Source: Pestalotiopsis fici W106-1 (taxonomy: Eukaryota > Ascomycota > Sordariomycetes > Amphisphaeriales > Sporocadaceae). From it: DNA of 64,000 nt. Position 1 is the stretch's first letter; each line of letters begins with the position of its first letter. Shown one piece after another: positions 1 through 11,939 of this stretch. The position numbers and the translations under genes are program-made. The notes under the pieces were generated by a model. That model was not told where the DNA came from. It searched no databases and was given only the letters and a program-made list of their open reading frames with translations. Where the stretch lies: contig NW_006917094.1 in the NCBI RefSeq assembly GCF_000516985.1, forward strand, positions 3,472,001-3,536,000, read 5' to 3'.

Positions 1-346
1 TGCCCTCGAGGATGATGCCGTAGTCGAGGCTCTGGGTGCGGTGCATGTCGCACTTGAAGCCGGGGGCAAAGTCGACGCACCGCAGCACCGAGCCGTTGGG
101 GTTGACCAGCCCGAGCGTGCCCGCCGCCATGGTCGACTTGTGCTGCGCAATGTCCTTGTCCCCGTTCAGGTCCGGCGGCGACTGCGACGTCGTGTACACG
201 ACGCTAAAGCCCATGTCGCCGTCGGCGTAGCGCGTCCACTTGAAGTCTTGGTGCTCGGCCACGATGGCCTTGCCCTCGTCGTTGTGGCCCGTGTAGAATT
301 GGTGTAGCTGGGGCAGCTTGGAGACGGGGCCCTGGGTGCCGTTCAT
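1..346 (-). CDS. Cupin-domain protein, N-terminal part (3' end outside window)
   Basis: The minus-strand reading starts at an ATG at 346 (MNGTQGPVSK...) and stays open for 115 codons to the window edge, so only the N-terminal part is seen. A cupin-like core ends the visible part: a CDMHRTQSLDYGIILEG segment, with the His and the following acidic strand typical of the first cupin motif in a common fungal RmlC-type family. That family is mostly uncharacterised; some members act in small-molecule or polyketide pathways, so no substrate is assigned. The 629 nt upstream hold no other gene. Codons are strongly GC-biased at the third position, as in real genes of this window. The call as a cupin is fairly firm; function is open. 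Confidence 0.7.
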   Translation of the reverse strand, partial: MNGTQGPVSKLPQLHQFYTGHNDEGKAIVAEHQDFKWTRYADGDMGFSVVYTTSQSPPDLNGDKDIAQHKSTMAAGTLGLVNPNGSVLRCVDFAPGFKCDMHRTQSLDYGIILEG

Positions 347-974
347 GATGACGTTGAAAGGGGAAAATGTAATGTAATGTATCAGATTATAGTAAAAGGA
401 CTAGCGATTTGGTAAAACCGGGTTACTGGTAATAAGGGTGGTCAGAGAATGCATCCCCAAGAGAGGGACTCCAACATTGCTACCTCGAGCGATATCTCTC
501 GAGATTACCCCACACCTCACCGCCGAACGTCGCTCCTCTTCTTGCAGGATCATCGTTTCACATTGCATGTAGATTGGGCGAATGAGGTAATGTTGTTGAA
601 CCGCCATGCATTATTAGCGCTGCTGTGAGTATCCGGAAGGTTCGGAGTATATGCTGCAACCGAGGGATTTGGGGCACCCGCGTTGGTTGTTACGGCCGAT
701 CGTCTTGCACAATTCGTCTTTTTGACTGTAGTAATGTAAAGGCATTTGACAATACTCCTGAGAAATATTATCATATTAGGGTAGTACAGAGTATTAAGTC
801 TCCTAAATGTGGCTGGTGGTTTTTTTCCCCTGAAAAAAATGCCAGCATCTTACAACAACTTTGAGTATCCCCATGACATTCCCTTCAAGTGTGAAAGGAC
901 ACGGCATACATACATGATGTACAGTCACTTGTGTATTTCCTGCAGGGCGTGACATCTTGCCAAGATATCACTGC
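347..974. other. Intergenic, no gene seen
   Basis: This is 5' flank of the cupin gene and 3' flank of the membrane-protein gene at 975. Only short ORFs without coding character are present. No repeat or RNA gene was seen. Confidence 0.6.
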
Positions 975-1672
975 CTAGGAAAAGACTGAGCCGCCCTCGT
1001 CCAAGCGCTTGGCCTCTTGTCTCAAGTAGTCCGCCTTGAACTTTCGGTACGCAGTTTCAATTCTCTTCTTCCTCTGCGGATCACTGGCAATAGTCCGGGC
1101 GGCCGACCAGGTACCCAGCAGGAAGCCCAGCTCGCCGCCAACAATGGTTCCACCCAGACCAAAGAAGATGTAAGTCGCCCAGTCTCCCAGCCGTGTAGGC
1201 CTGAGATATGGCGTAATGTCCGGAACAGATTCTGCAAAGGGAAGTTTAGCAAAGACTTTTTTCGAGGGACGAAATCCGAGCTCGCGGTCACACGCTTCGG
1301 ATTGGAGGGGGTTTTGTTTCTGGGTGCAGACATACCTGTTCTACCGCCTGCAAAGACAACGTGCGTCGGCTTCTCGGTAGCCCGGAACGCGTTGAACATG
1401 GAAACTCGAGCCTTTCTCAGCCTGAACGCCGCGTAGATGCCCAATCCCAAGCCAACAAGGGTGCCAATGGTGGCCGGAACCGAGACCTTTCCGGCGGCCT
1501 TTTGCAGGACCTCGCGGTCCGACGGCTCGAGGTCATGCTTCATGTGCTCCTCGGCCAATTTGGCCAGGTCCTCACTGTAACATCCCCGGGTTAGCATCTG
1601 TGTCCGTCACTGGGCGGTGCTCTGCACGCAGACTTACTGTTCGGGTGACTTGCGGAAAGCAGCGATAGACAT
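975..1672 (-). CDS. Small two-helix membrane protein, conserved fungal type, function unknown
   Basis: Three exons (1672-1638, 1574-1336, 1231-975) give 176 residues. Both introns have GTAAGT/GTATGT donors, GCTAAC/GCTAAAC-like branch sites and CAG acceptors. The tiny first exon encodes MSIAAFRKSPE. A first hydrophobic Gly-rich segment lies near residues 43-61 (ATIGTLVGLGLGIYAAF) and a second near 111-133 (YIFFGLGGTIVGGELGFLLG). Charged soluble ends follow, including a Lys/Arg-rich C-terminus (DPQRKKRIETAYRKFK). Gly-rich paired helices are common in mitochondrial inner-membrane proteins, but I see no clear targeting peptide, so location is a guess. I do not recognise a named family. The splice joins restore one continuous frame, which makes the gene model strong. 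Confidence 0.75.
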
Positions 1673-2165
1673 TTTGAACGTGCTGTATCAGACGCTGTGT
1701 GAATTAGACTAATTTGATGTTGAGCAATGGGATGACAAGGAAAGACGTGATTGTTTACGCCCTTGAGACAGAAACAGAGTGTAGCTCGACTTGGCTGATG
1801 ACGTCATTGGCACGACATGGAGCTATAGTCGCATGGCTCGGATACGTAACGCAAACCGAGGTTCGTCTTCTTGACCACTACAATGAGATGCGTTAGAACC
1901 AAAGTTTCAAACAATGGCATTTGGAATTGGCCAATTCAGAATCATGTGTTTATTCAAGGCAGCAAAAAGCTTGTCTGGTAGGGAACACAGCGCTTTGACA
2001 CGTGGAGTGATGCAAGTAAGCCTGCAGGACCCAAAGTGACGGGGAAGCTGTAAGCATCATCTTGCACTCATCATATGCACAATTCCAGTCAAGCATACCT
2101 AGTGGGCTTGTAGATACTTTTCAACATTATTGTTTTCAAGATTGCTAGTAAAGAGAACGAAAACA
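1673..2165. promoter_or_regulatory. Intergenic; 5' flank of the two-helix gene, 3' flank of the rhodopsin-like gene
   Basis: The 493 nt hold only short ORFs without coding features. The promoter of the gene starting at 1672 must lie here. No specific motif is claimed. Confidence 0.4.
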
Positions 2166-3792
2166 TCATATCCAATTCGGATGCCTCTTCTTTGGTCGTT
2201 CAGCTACGACACTGGACTCGACCTTTCCTTCATCGCTCAATGGGTCGACCTGAGCGATGACATAGCTGTCCTTGTAATGTTCATTCTTGTAGTTTGCCTT
2301 GACCTCTTTCAGCTCCAGAAACTCCCGTCTGTGCTCTGCGCAAAATGCCCCCCATTCGGTGAGCACACTGGGTGGCCGGCCAGCCTCGGAATCACCGAGC
2401 GAATAAAATCGATGGATCCTCTCTAGGGAGGAGGACCTGTGGTTTTCGTCTATGGAGGAGAACCTGTGATTCCTTTCGATCTTAATCTCCCGAGTAATAA
2501 AGATGCGGTCCAGGCTGGATGTCAATACGGGCCAAAATACAGGCACCGATGCACAGATGGTGGCTAAATCAACCTCGCAACTCGCGAGCAGAATGCTGAT
2601 CGGGCCGTACCACGTCGGGTCAAGCGTAGGATAAGTCGCGGCCTTGTGTTCGACAATGGTGGCGACACGCCAGATGGCGAGACCATTGGTGAGTCCGCCC
2701 ATTGTGAGGACACCCAAAAGACCTAGCTTGGACCTGGTATCTGTGCCCGGCTTGAAGTATAGATGAATCGGAATGGCGAGAATGATGATATCGAGAAACA
2801 TATTACTATACGAGGCGCTAGAATATGTCGCGTAGAATTCGTCGGGAGTGAGCGCACCATATCCATAGCAAAGTCCTTCCTTGTCGAAACTGAGGTCCCA
2901 GTAGGCACTAGGCGGAAAGCATGGGAAGAATGCCATCTGAGGGTTCCAAGTTATGTTAGTGGTTATTTCTAAGAAGAGTTGTCTCAAATGTCAAAGCCTT
3001 TCACGTAACTCGAGTTTTCTGCTGACGACCCAGGCAATACACTTATTCTGAGTAATAGGTCTACAATTGGTGGTGAAAACTTACAAAACTGTATGCAGTC
3101 CCCCAAAGCCCTGTAATGACCATGATAAAGATACAAAATGGTCTCACGGGCTTCTCTTTAAATATTCTCAAATATTGAAACAGTAAAGCTAGCTTCACCA
3201 AAGTTGTCGATAACGCATAAGAGGCATTAGCAGCATAGAATAGCTAATTCAACAATGAGTCAGCGAATACCAAGTGTTTTGGGGAAATGATTCGTCGTCA
3301 TACCACCATATAATGTCCCATTTCCGTGATTGTGAGTGTTATAAAGTGCTTCCCAAGCCCAGTTTGTGTGGCTGACATGACATTAGACTATGATGTCTTG
3401 ATACTCGTGCGCAGGTGATTTATCATACCGACGCATATGCATGATGAACCGACAGTGCCGGACAACTAGCTCATAGTCAGTCAAGAACAAACAGCAACGA
3501 TTTGCCTGATGACATACCAGTGTGAAGAAAACAAACAGATCATCCCATCCTGGGGAGTTGACCACTCTGAATCGGCAATAAAGGCGAAAGAAAACACATA
3601 GAACAGCAAGGCCCTACACTTTTAGATCAATACCCTGTCATGTGCTTCGAAAACATGGAATGTGCTGTGCCGTACATGCGATGCACTTATCGTGGCGATA
3701 AGTATATCAGCCTTGTTCCAAGCCGGAGTTGGCTCATCAAGGTTGTTGGATTTGCCCAGCAGATCGAGCAAGCTTTGCTCAGCCGCCCCCAT
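2166..3792 (-). CDS. Rhodopsin-like fungal integral membrane protein (SAT4-type)
   Basis: Six exons (3792-3676, 3613-3518, 3465-3429, 3371-3304, 3243-3085, 2936-2166) join in one frame to give 415 residues. The family hallmark is seen: a first helix, then RLYCRFRVVNSPGWDD at residues 49-64, then a GLGKH segment, a YAANASYALSTTLVKLALLFQYLRIF helix region, and a final helix ending FWPVLTSSLDRIF. Seven helices are expected. The long soluble tail has three similar NHRFSS/NHRSSS/IHRFYS segments spaced by short acidic linkers. Such proteins are abundant in Pezizomycotina and mostly uncharacterised; CFEM-linked relatives have been discussed as receptors. The start is the first in-frame ATG after an upstream stop. 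Most donors are GTATG or GTAAG; the first is GTACGG and its exact position is the least certain. Confidence 0.82.
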
Positions 3793-6700
3793 GGTGATAT
3801 TCCGGAGCTGATACCTCAGCGCTGCTTGGCCATCATCCTCGCCGTCTCGCGGAGGTGAGAGAGATGGAGTCTGGGGGGTTTGGTCACCACCCCCTTCCAG
3901 CGAGGTGTGCAGATTTTATCAACTTCATACATGACAAGGGGCGTCTAGTGACCAGTAGCGTTTGTTTCATGGGGGGCTTTGTTGGGGCAAGATCCCCAGA
4001 AACATCAACTATCCTGACCCAGAACAACGGCAAGTGGGTTAGAGCTCAGGAGCCGGCAACAACGGCGTTGGCGTGCTGCCACCGACGATTGCCTGGGTTA
4101 GAGATTTGGGTCGATCCCTGATCGAATATCCCCTTTGCTCCAGAACTCATGCCAAAAGCACTCCGGTGTAAAGCCATAGGGGGTAGATCTTGGCACTAGG
4201 GTATAATCAGGCATGGCTCAGCCCTGAAGACTGATCCGTCCTGGCACTAGACAGAAGTTAGATTGACAAGACCAATTGTTCCCGCACTTGGCGCCTACCA
4301 CCGTCGCTCAGGTTGGAAAGCTCACTGTGGAGTTTGTGTTTGTCCATGGCATCTTGTTTTCTCCGCAGACAGTCATTGTGTCCACTGGAGACCGGGAGGG
4401 TCTTTTTCAATCAACGTCAGAATCAGTCGGAGACGCCCCGATCTGCGGTAGACTCGATTACAAAGTTCCATAAAACGCGGTAAGCCGAAGAAATTGAATA
4501 GAATTCGCGCCGGAGATGAAAAGGATCAACTTCATTGTGCCTGTCGGCGCTAACGGTTGCAATCTCCGTTGGATTTACAGCCAAATACAGTTCAACTTGA
4601 AAGACCATTTTGGTTGGCGTCTCTGTCGGAATATAACGAGCGACTCTGCATCATCTACCATGATTATCCGCTTATCCTCTGGGGTCTATCTGGGTGTTAT
4701 ATATATATATTTCCCGAAGGCCATTGCGCCTGGTTAGATAGATCGGTTCAGTCAAAGAAGCCCATTGTCCCCATAGTCGGATCGTGATATTGACAACCGC
4801 CGAACGCTAGATTAGATTGTGCCCATTCTCGAAACTCTTGGAAAGCACAGTTCTTTGGATGCTCCAAACCCCGCTGAAGGTCTTATTTGCTTTCTTCATG
4901 CTTTCCATTGATCCATCACGGCCCCACGACAATCAACGGCAAGCTAGCTATGCGTGAAGCAACCAATGAGCTTGGGCTCGTGAGACAAGGGATACGGAGA
5001 ATATATCCTTGCCAAATGATCTCTAAATGATTTGGCTTCTACATATATGACACGACGAGTCCGGCAAGTGCCGTAGCAAGCATGGCCTCCATGTTTAGGT
5101 GTCTCTAAGTATCGAGACAATGACTCGAGCGTTATAACAAGACTTGTACATCCAATATTTCAGAGTGCCTAATCACAACTATCGATCAACCAGTCTCAGA
5201 TGTTAATGTGGTTGACACAATTTCGTTCTGATATATCTATTGCGATTGGCGGCATGATAGACATTGACCCTAACTACCTGAGTAGTCAACCGAAACTTTG
5301 GCATCAACGCCATATAGCATCAATATGCGAAAGACATTCCAGGGCCTTCGAATCCGGTGCTATCTTGTATGTCCATTCAAGTCACCACTTCGGGCTATGA
5401 GGATCTAGATTCGCCTGATTCAAATCGGGTATACTTCCATTATTAGTCAATTGTGGAGATCGGATTGGGCTCATGCCTTCTCGAAACATGTCACCAATGT
5501 GGATAAAAGTAGTACTCGATAAATGGAGCAGTATAAATGGATGATAGTTCTATCCATAAGGTCTCCAATTACGGCATATTAGCAAAGAAGAAGAAAAGAG
5601 CCCTCAGTGGCACGGTGGGAGGTCAACAGAAGCAGGGCGATATGATGCTAGCGACTTAAATCACCGGCACAAGAAGTTTCCGATGACTAAACACTTAGTA
5701 ACCTTTACGATTACGAACCGGCAATAGTACCCATATCAGCTGGGCGGAACGGCTCGAGTTAGCTCCCAACCTGCGACGACAAACCAACAAAAAACCGGTC
5801 TTGCGCCATCTTGATTCTACGCTAGCCTTTCCCCCTGTATTGGGATAGAACAATGGTAGGCCTGAGTTAGTATGGCATCAACTTTTTGATCGGCGAGAAG
5901 AATTTTCCCAAAGAAAGTAATAATATGACAACTCGAAAAGTCTAGAGTCCTAGATCGTCAGTCTCGTTCGTACATTGGCTCAGGCGTCCCGAGCCTCCAC
6001 GGTGAGGTCATGTTTCGGGATGAGAAATCCTTTGCACTACGGTTGCTTGATCATATATGAAAGGCTACAAGCATCACCCTTTATCTATCCAAAGACCAAA
6101 AGGCTGTGATATTAGCCGTCCCTCGATATATGCCCCATGAAAAATAATGGCTCTTTTTGGAGAGGGGCCTCTGGAAGTGCCATCAGGTACGACCTGACCG
6201 ACACGGCTCACCGAGTTGCATGTCTCCCGTTCAAGGTCTTATTTATTGAGTTAGAACTACTAGTGACTATCAACTCTGTTGGTTTTCTGTGAAATAATAC
6301 CATGTTTTGCGACAAAAGTTGTTTCGAAATCACTGAGAAAACTGGCGATTGATGTAAGCCTGTTCGAATTAGGCGAAATTAATCTTCAATCTGCTAACAA
6401 TGTGATTTGCTATCTACCACACTTCTAATCATCATTTGTTTACAAGATACGTCATACTACAAGAAAATCCTCGCTTCACGGTCTTGGTTTGACGTCTAGT
6501 TCCTTAATCAATATTGATCGGAGGAGACTCGTCATAGAGGTTACAGGAGGACTCAACAGGAATTTGATACTGTTGAGTTAAATCTTTTGACCATGTGCCG
6601 TTGCCAGAAAGGTTCCGTGTTGAGATGGGGGATCATCCACGAGGTATGGTGAATCTGACTAGTCGTAGATCATGTTCTCTAGCTTCGAGCAGCCCTTGAC

Positions 6701-7100
6701 ATCAATATACTCAAGTATGGACAGGGCAATCAGTGATCGTTTCAACAAACGGGTACCTGGCGATCATCTCTTGCATCGTGAAAAAAAGAGGCGTAAGACT
6801 AGTCACAATACGGGTGTCCGGATTGCAGAACTTCTTCCGACACACGTGCCATGCAGGAGGTCTCGTCAACTTGCACCGATTTTAGAGTGAGATGAGAAAA
6901 AATAAAAGAAGAAGAAATTGTTTTGAGCGACTTGTCTAGGCAAGATAAAACAAACTAGTGCTTCATTGAGTTCCAAAGATTGTTCTTCAAATATGACACA
7001 GTTAGTACAATCTACAAATACTCCAGCGCTGCCTACCCAGTCTACCTGTAAAGCACTATTATAGTAACGTCTTCCTCTACTCATAGTAGGGACGATCAAT
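3793..7100. other. Gene-poor interval of 3.3 kb
   Basis: No gene can be supported. The DNA is more AT-rich than the flanking genes and includes a short TA run near 4698-4712. The only coding-like stretch I found is a 34-codon minus-strand frame at 6659-6763, described under findings. No terminal repeats, transposase motif or RNA gene was recognised. Confidence 0.5.
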
Positions 7101-8367
7101 CTATACGACCGAGTGTGCATTATTTTGGTAGGACTCTGGTGACATTCTGCTCTTGTTCCCACGTGGACTCTCCAGCCAGCCAAAGGGGTCGTACAGTTTC
7201 ATCCACATGGTTCTCGAGCCATCAGGCCGGCGCTTGCCACGCGGGCCGTTGAGCAGCCCAAAGGGATCGCAGAGGGTCATCAGCCACGAACGCTTGTCGT
7301 CGACGCCGTCGCCCAGAACCTCTGTCACGCCGTCCTTGTCAAGGTAGAGGTTCTTGTCGACGGGCAGGTACCGGCCCGGGTGAAAGACGTTCCAGAGACA
7401 CGAGTTGATGAGCATGATCGCGGCCTCAAAGACCCAAAAGTACCACTCATTTCGGAGCAGCGGGTTGAGCTCGTCCACGTTGGTTACGGACGCGGTGCTG
7501 GCGTCGGAAAGATCAAAGTACTCGACCGTACGATAAATCGTGCGCACGAGTATGAGGCCCATGCTCACGTACAGGATCTGCAGGGGCGTCTTGACGCGGC
7601 GGTTGAGCACCCCGGCGTGCTGGCATCGCCGGTAAAAGACGGTAGCTAGCAGGGCAAAGCAGGCAATCACCACGATTTGCAGTATGAGCGACGCCCGCAT
7701 CAAGTCGTGGCCGGCGGTGATATACCCCTGCGGTAGATAGCTGTTGGCGCTGTACGAGACGCCAATACCATTGAGCATTTCAACCAGGGTAGAGAGGAAA
7801 CCAAAGGTCGTGAGCACTCGACCGGGATGTAGAGGTGAGAGGTAATGCACGTAGTATAATGTGCGTCCGAGCACATGATAGTTTGCAAGCTCGAGTAATG
7901 GCCTGAAAGCACAAACTGTAAGTATACAGAGAGAGAAGACATGGTCAGGAGCGATCGTCTTACGGTGCAAAATAGATAAAGCAGGTGCTTGTAATATAAA
8001 TGTTGATGTTGGGTCTGGTAACCTCATAGTTGAAAGCTCCAACTTCTCGCACGGCAAACCCGACTGCAAACATGAGAGCACATAGCGGGTGGAGGACAGT
8101 CCATTTCCAGGCCTTGTAGCGACTATCACCTGGTGAGCTCTTTCATAATCTGTGAGTTCCGCGATATTAGAGTCTCCTTACGTGCTTTGCCAGGCATGCA
8201 CAACTGCCACTATCAGAAAAGCTACTGCGAATGCGACTGGTGCCCCTTTGTTAGGGATGTAAATATAGATGCTTTCTGTCAAAGTATACTGTCAGTCGTG
8301 TCTGTAGAGCCTTCACCAAGTCGTATCCTTGAGTGATAGGAGTCATACCTAATGCTATGCTTGACAT
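7101..8367 (-). CDS. RTA1-like multi-helix membrane protein
   Basis: Four exons (8367-8349, 8275-8182, 8122-7964, 7902-7101) give 357 residues starting MSSIALESIYIYIPNKGAP. The middle exons carry the typical RTA1 pattern: a first helix, HPLCALMFAVGFAVREVGAF, then a TSTCFIYFAPPLLELANYHVLGR segment split by an intron, and later YRTVEYF and a final helix before WNVFHPGRYLP. Seven helices are expected. The family includes yeast Rta1, Rsb1 (sphingoid-base export) and Pug1 (porphyrin handling). Substrate cannot be told from sequence. The C-terminal tail has two related CDPFGLLNGPRG and YDPFGWLESPRG units, an internal duplication. The gene is divergent from the Zn2Cys6 regulator at 9039, 671 nt away. 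Confidence 0.85.
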
Positions 8368-9038
8368 CTTGGTGCTGCTTCTAAACAAAGAATATAATTG
8401 ATCTCCTCAAACTCCATTTCCCTCTTGGCTGGGTGCTCACTTCTTTTTTATCACTATCGTCACATTCCAGTGGCGTTGAGAATATGCCCGTTTTGGGGTA
8501 ACACAAGTACCAAAGTATACAATGAGCGATCCTGAGCGATCGTGGCGCAGTGCTAGCATGGCGACAAGGCTGAAAGTGCCCTTGCTGACATAGCATACAT
8601 CATCTTTTTTACTGCCATCAAGTTTAAGAGTTACTTTTACTTTTTCATATGCAAGTGAGATATGCAATATCGTTGGGCAGCGTACGGGCGAGCCAATCAG
8701 ATAGGGTTGGAAGGTAGACCGATGTAAGTGACATCCTTCTGGGAGAAAGATGTAAGACACCAACGTCGATGGCTCCAAACTAAGCCTCTTTAGGAGAAAT
8801 TCGTGGCCAAGACTTTTCGATCTGCGGCGCAGTTTATTTTTGGTTGGCTGTGCACAGGTTAGATTCCCGCTTTTTCTTTTCAGCTGCATATACTTGGCCA
8901 AGTAATATCACACCGACGTTAACGATGAGAAGGGAAATATAAAGTCACATATACTTTTTGAAAGGGTGTCTTCTCGAAAACCACACACGTCATGCCTACA
9001 CCCGTTGTAGGTAATAGTGCAACATCTGCGGGACCATC
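8368..9038. promoter_or_regulatory. Shared divergent promoter between RTA1 and Zn2Cys6 regulator genes
   Basis: The 671-nt gap separates two genes transcribed away from each other, so both promoters lie here. A 154-codon minus-strand ORF inside it (8437-8901) has no domain and no coding character. No binding site is claimed. Confidence 0.5.
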
Positions 9039-11129
9039 ATGGAGCCCGGGTTGAAACCCAATGTTGTTGTTGCCCAGAACATGGAGACGTTGGCGATGGC
9101 ATCCCCCAACTTGGACCGGCCGACAATGATTACGCCCGGGGCGGCTGGGCCGAAAACAGACTTTCCGCTCAGGGAGAAGCGACACTGCTGGGAATGCATG
9201 CGTCGTAGGTTGGTGTGTGACTCTGCACCTGGTGCTTGCAACAAGTGCAAAACAAGGGGAGTCGTGTGCCCTGGATACGACGACAAGAAGCCCTTGCGGT
9301 GGCTCACGCCTGGCAAGGTCAAGTCAAAGCCTCGCCGCCCCAAGAATGCTCCTGAACCAAAGCCGGTATCGAAAAAGTCGTCGAAAGAAAAGGCACAAAC
9401 CAATGATGAGTCCACGATCCCCGTTGTAGACATGGCGCAGGGTGCCGTTGAACGGTACAAGTGGCAGAACGATGTCTCCGATATCGTGCAGGCGGTTGCG
9501 TTCTGTACGTCGAGCCCAATCTTGCTGTTTTTCCAAGTCTCACAGACACTCCATAATAAAAAGAAAGTACCTCTTGGTTTATTGACCCGTGCATACAACT
9601 AGACAATAACTGGATATATCCGGCTTGGGACTCTACCCGCGAGATAGCCTCGACGAGCTGGATAACGCCTCTGCCCTTGGGCGTTTTGAATGGGGTCGAG
9701 CCAGCCATCTCGCACAGTCTGACCTTTTGTACACTATCATATCGATTCACGCAATTGTCTTCTCCAACTTCTATCGGTCGCATGGAAGATGATCAACTTG
9801 CTATAGCGACTAAAATGTACTATCACAGGTGGGTAACCCTAGTACTATCCTTACTCTTGTACCCCATATTGCATGGATCGACTGCAAGCAAGGCACGTGG
9901 CCGAGCGGCATACATGCGTCCGTTTGATGTAACCAGGATCGGACGAGGACACCCTCCTCAGGTACATTCTAGAGAGGCTGTCTCGGCTGTCACTAACTTG
10001 ATCTTGGCGTTTACTAGGGATATTGCCGTTCGGGCCCTGAGTGAAGCCCTTAGCGACCCCAAGCGAAAGACGAATAACGTGACGCTCCTCGCTGTTTTTA
10101 TATTTCTAATGGTGGATGTAAGTGGTCCTTGACCGAAAAGTCTTTGAAATCCAAAGTTTCTTGTTCTTCAATAACATTTATTCTGCCGGAATCTTTAAAC
10201 TAAAACCATCATGGACAGATTGCACAAGCCAGGATGAACTGGCGTCACCATTATGATGGTCTCGCAACATTGATTCGAATAAGGGGCGGCCTGACGAAAA
10301 ACTTATTGCCGGATCCGTACCATACCATCGTTATGGCGTACTACTTTGTGTGAGTCAGCTACTGTCAAGCTCATCTAGCCCTTGTATATCGAAGACTCTC
10401 CTAACATTCTCGGGGTCATCCAGGACTGGAGTGATTGGCAACACCACCAGTCCAGCCCACGATCTAGCCGAGCCATTCATGTTCATCGACAACATGGACA
10501 TGATAGCAGAATACTACGGCGACGGCCGTTTTCCCACGCTCATGTGTCCTCCTGACATGTTCCTCAGCATCGCCCGAGTCAACCACCTGCGCGCCCAGGC
10601 CGCCCAGCCCATTGCGTCCCAGGTGCAGACACTCAAGCCGCGCGCAGAGGCGCTCGTCAAGCATATTGACGACTTCCAGCCCGAGGACTGGGCCTACTCG
10701 CTCGGCAGCAGCGAGCAGGAGAATCTGCTACTGCTCGCGCGCATCTACCAGTCCGCCACCATGGTCTTTTGCCTCTCGTCGCTCCAGAGCGTCCGCGTGC
10801 TGCCGCGCTCCGCGGCCGTGCAGACCTGCAAGGCCAGACACCACCAGCGACTCCTGCAAGACCTCCGCGAGGGCTTGTGTAAGAGATCCCTCAGGTTCCG
10901 AGATGTCCTAATCAAGTGCATTATGTGGCCGCTAATGATTGCCGGGACCGAGCTGCGCAACGGCAGCCTCGCTGATCGGAACTTTATCGAACGGGAACTC
11001 GAGAACATGTCCCCAACCATTGGCTCGTACTTGCCCGTCTATGCCCTGTCGCTAATCAAGCGGTTCTGGCAGTCGGATGAAGTGGAATGGGATGAGTGCT
11101 TTGACGAACCACGAGCGTTTGTCACTTGA
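9039..11129 (+). CDS. Zn(II)2Cys6 fungal transcription factor
   Basis: Five exons (9039-9504, 9603-9828, 10018-10117, 10219-10349, 10424-11129) give 542 residues. The binuclear zinc cluster is at Cys50, 53, 60, 67, 70 and 77 (spacing CX2CX6CX6CX2CX6C), followed by a basic linker (KVKSKPRRPK). The rest is a helical regulatory domain of the fungal-specific type, with an ALSEALSDPKRKTNNVTLLA stretch and a C-terminal acidic end. Such factors bind CGG half-sites and act in the nucleus on metabolic or export genes. It is divergent from the RTA1 gene, a possible target. An in-frame stop upstream makes 9039 the first possible start. The 189-nt third intron is the least certain join; the other joins agree in phase. 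Confidence 0.85.
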
Positions 11130-11614
11130 GTGGACAGTTTGGCCCTAGTTCTTGCGGAATGTATAGATATCAGTACTGCTACAACCTTCTTTCCACTCAC
11201 CCAAGTGTTTGATAATGAATATACATACGCCCATCCATACCGTTGTTTCGATTCCATCAGCATGAAAATTGCGTCTGTACGAGTGACCTTTGCGACAACA
11301 TGAGCGACGTTTACCTCGTAACTAGTGCAAGCAGTACGCATATCGCGGGTGTTAAATAAATATGGAAACAAAAACACAGCTGCTTGTATCCTCTCGTCAC
11401 CCGGCTCTAATTAAATATGTCAAGTATGACACAATACATATGGGACATATTTCACGCTGGTCATTGCCAATAGTCAAGAGATAGTAGTTCAAAAGTGTGA
11501 TGTCATAATCTTCAATTCATCGCGTAATCCTACATGTCCGCAAACGGGACCTAATGTAGATGCAACCCGTGACGCCACGCCGCCCATAGATTTTGATTTT
11601 AAAGCACAAAGAGC
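11130..11614. other. Convergent 3' intergenic region
   Basis: The regulator gene and hacA converge here. Both 3' UTRs and poly(A) sites should lie in these 485 nt. AT-rich tracts near 11355 and 11410 fit that. No other feature was seen. Confidence 0.4.
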
Positions 11615-11939
11615 CTAGTAGTGAAGCCTTAGTCGCTTACTACTACTGGCGGTCATGTCTCCCTTTCTTTTCAAAGATGAGACTAGTGATACATTTGTCT
11701 GGTTGGTTTCTTCTTGAGGAACGATTGATCCGGTTTTGTCGGGGGCCGGCTGAGAGTCTATAGTCGCCTCTCTAGCTTTCATATTCCGTTCTTCCATTCT
11801 GATTGCCCACAGTAATGTGAGCAATACCTCTCGAGACGGTAAGCTGGCGCCGTCTGGCCACAATAGCGGGCCACGGCCTTGATCTCCCTTGATACCCAGG
11901 AGTCTATCTTCCAGCCCCTCGACCCGGTCATCGTGTCCC
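11615..11939 (-). other. Open 3' extension of the unspliced hacA frame
   Basis: If the 20-nt intron is kept, the frame does not stop early but stays open to 11615, giving a 517-residue product. The part beyond the spliced stop at 11940 is coding-like: it contains RVEGLEDRLLGIKGDQGRG and a leucine-rich SLPSREVLLTLLWAIRMEER, then a basic end (SSSKRLRLHY). In this stretch no other frame is coding. It could be an uninduced-form tail, a conventionally spliced alternative C-terminus, or chance openness. I cannot decide between these without transcript data. Confidence 0.45.

Noticed and set aside
3793..7100. Transposon remnant
   Set aside because: AT-rich and gene-poor, but no terminal repeats, target duplications or transposase/reverse transcriptase motifs were seen.
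8437..8901. 154-codon minus-strand ORF in the RTA1/regulator promoter
   Set aside because: No domain, odd composition, and it sits between two clear divergent genes.
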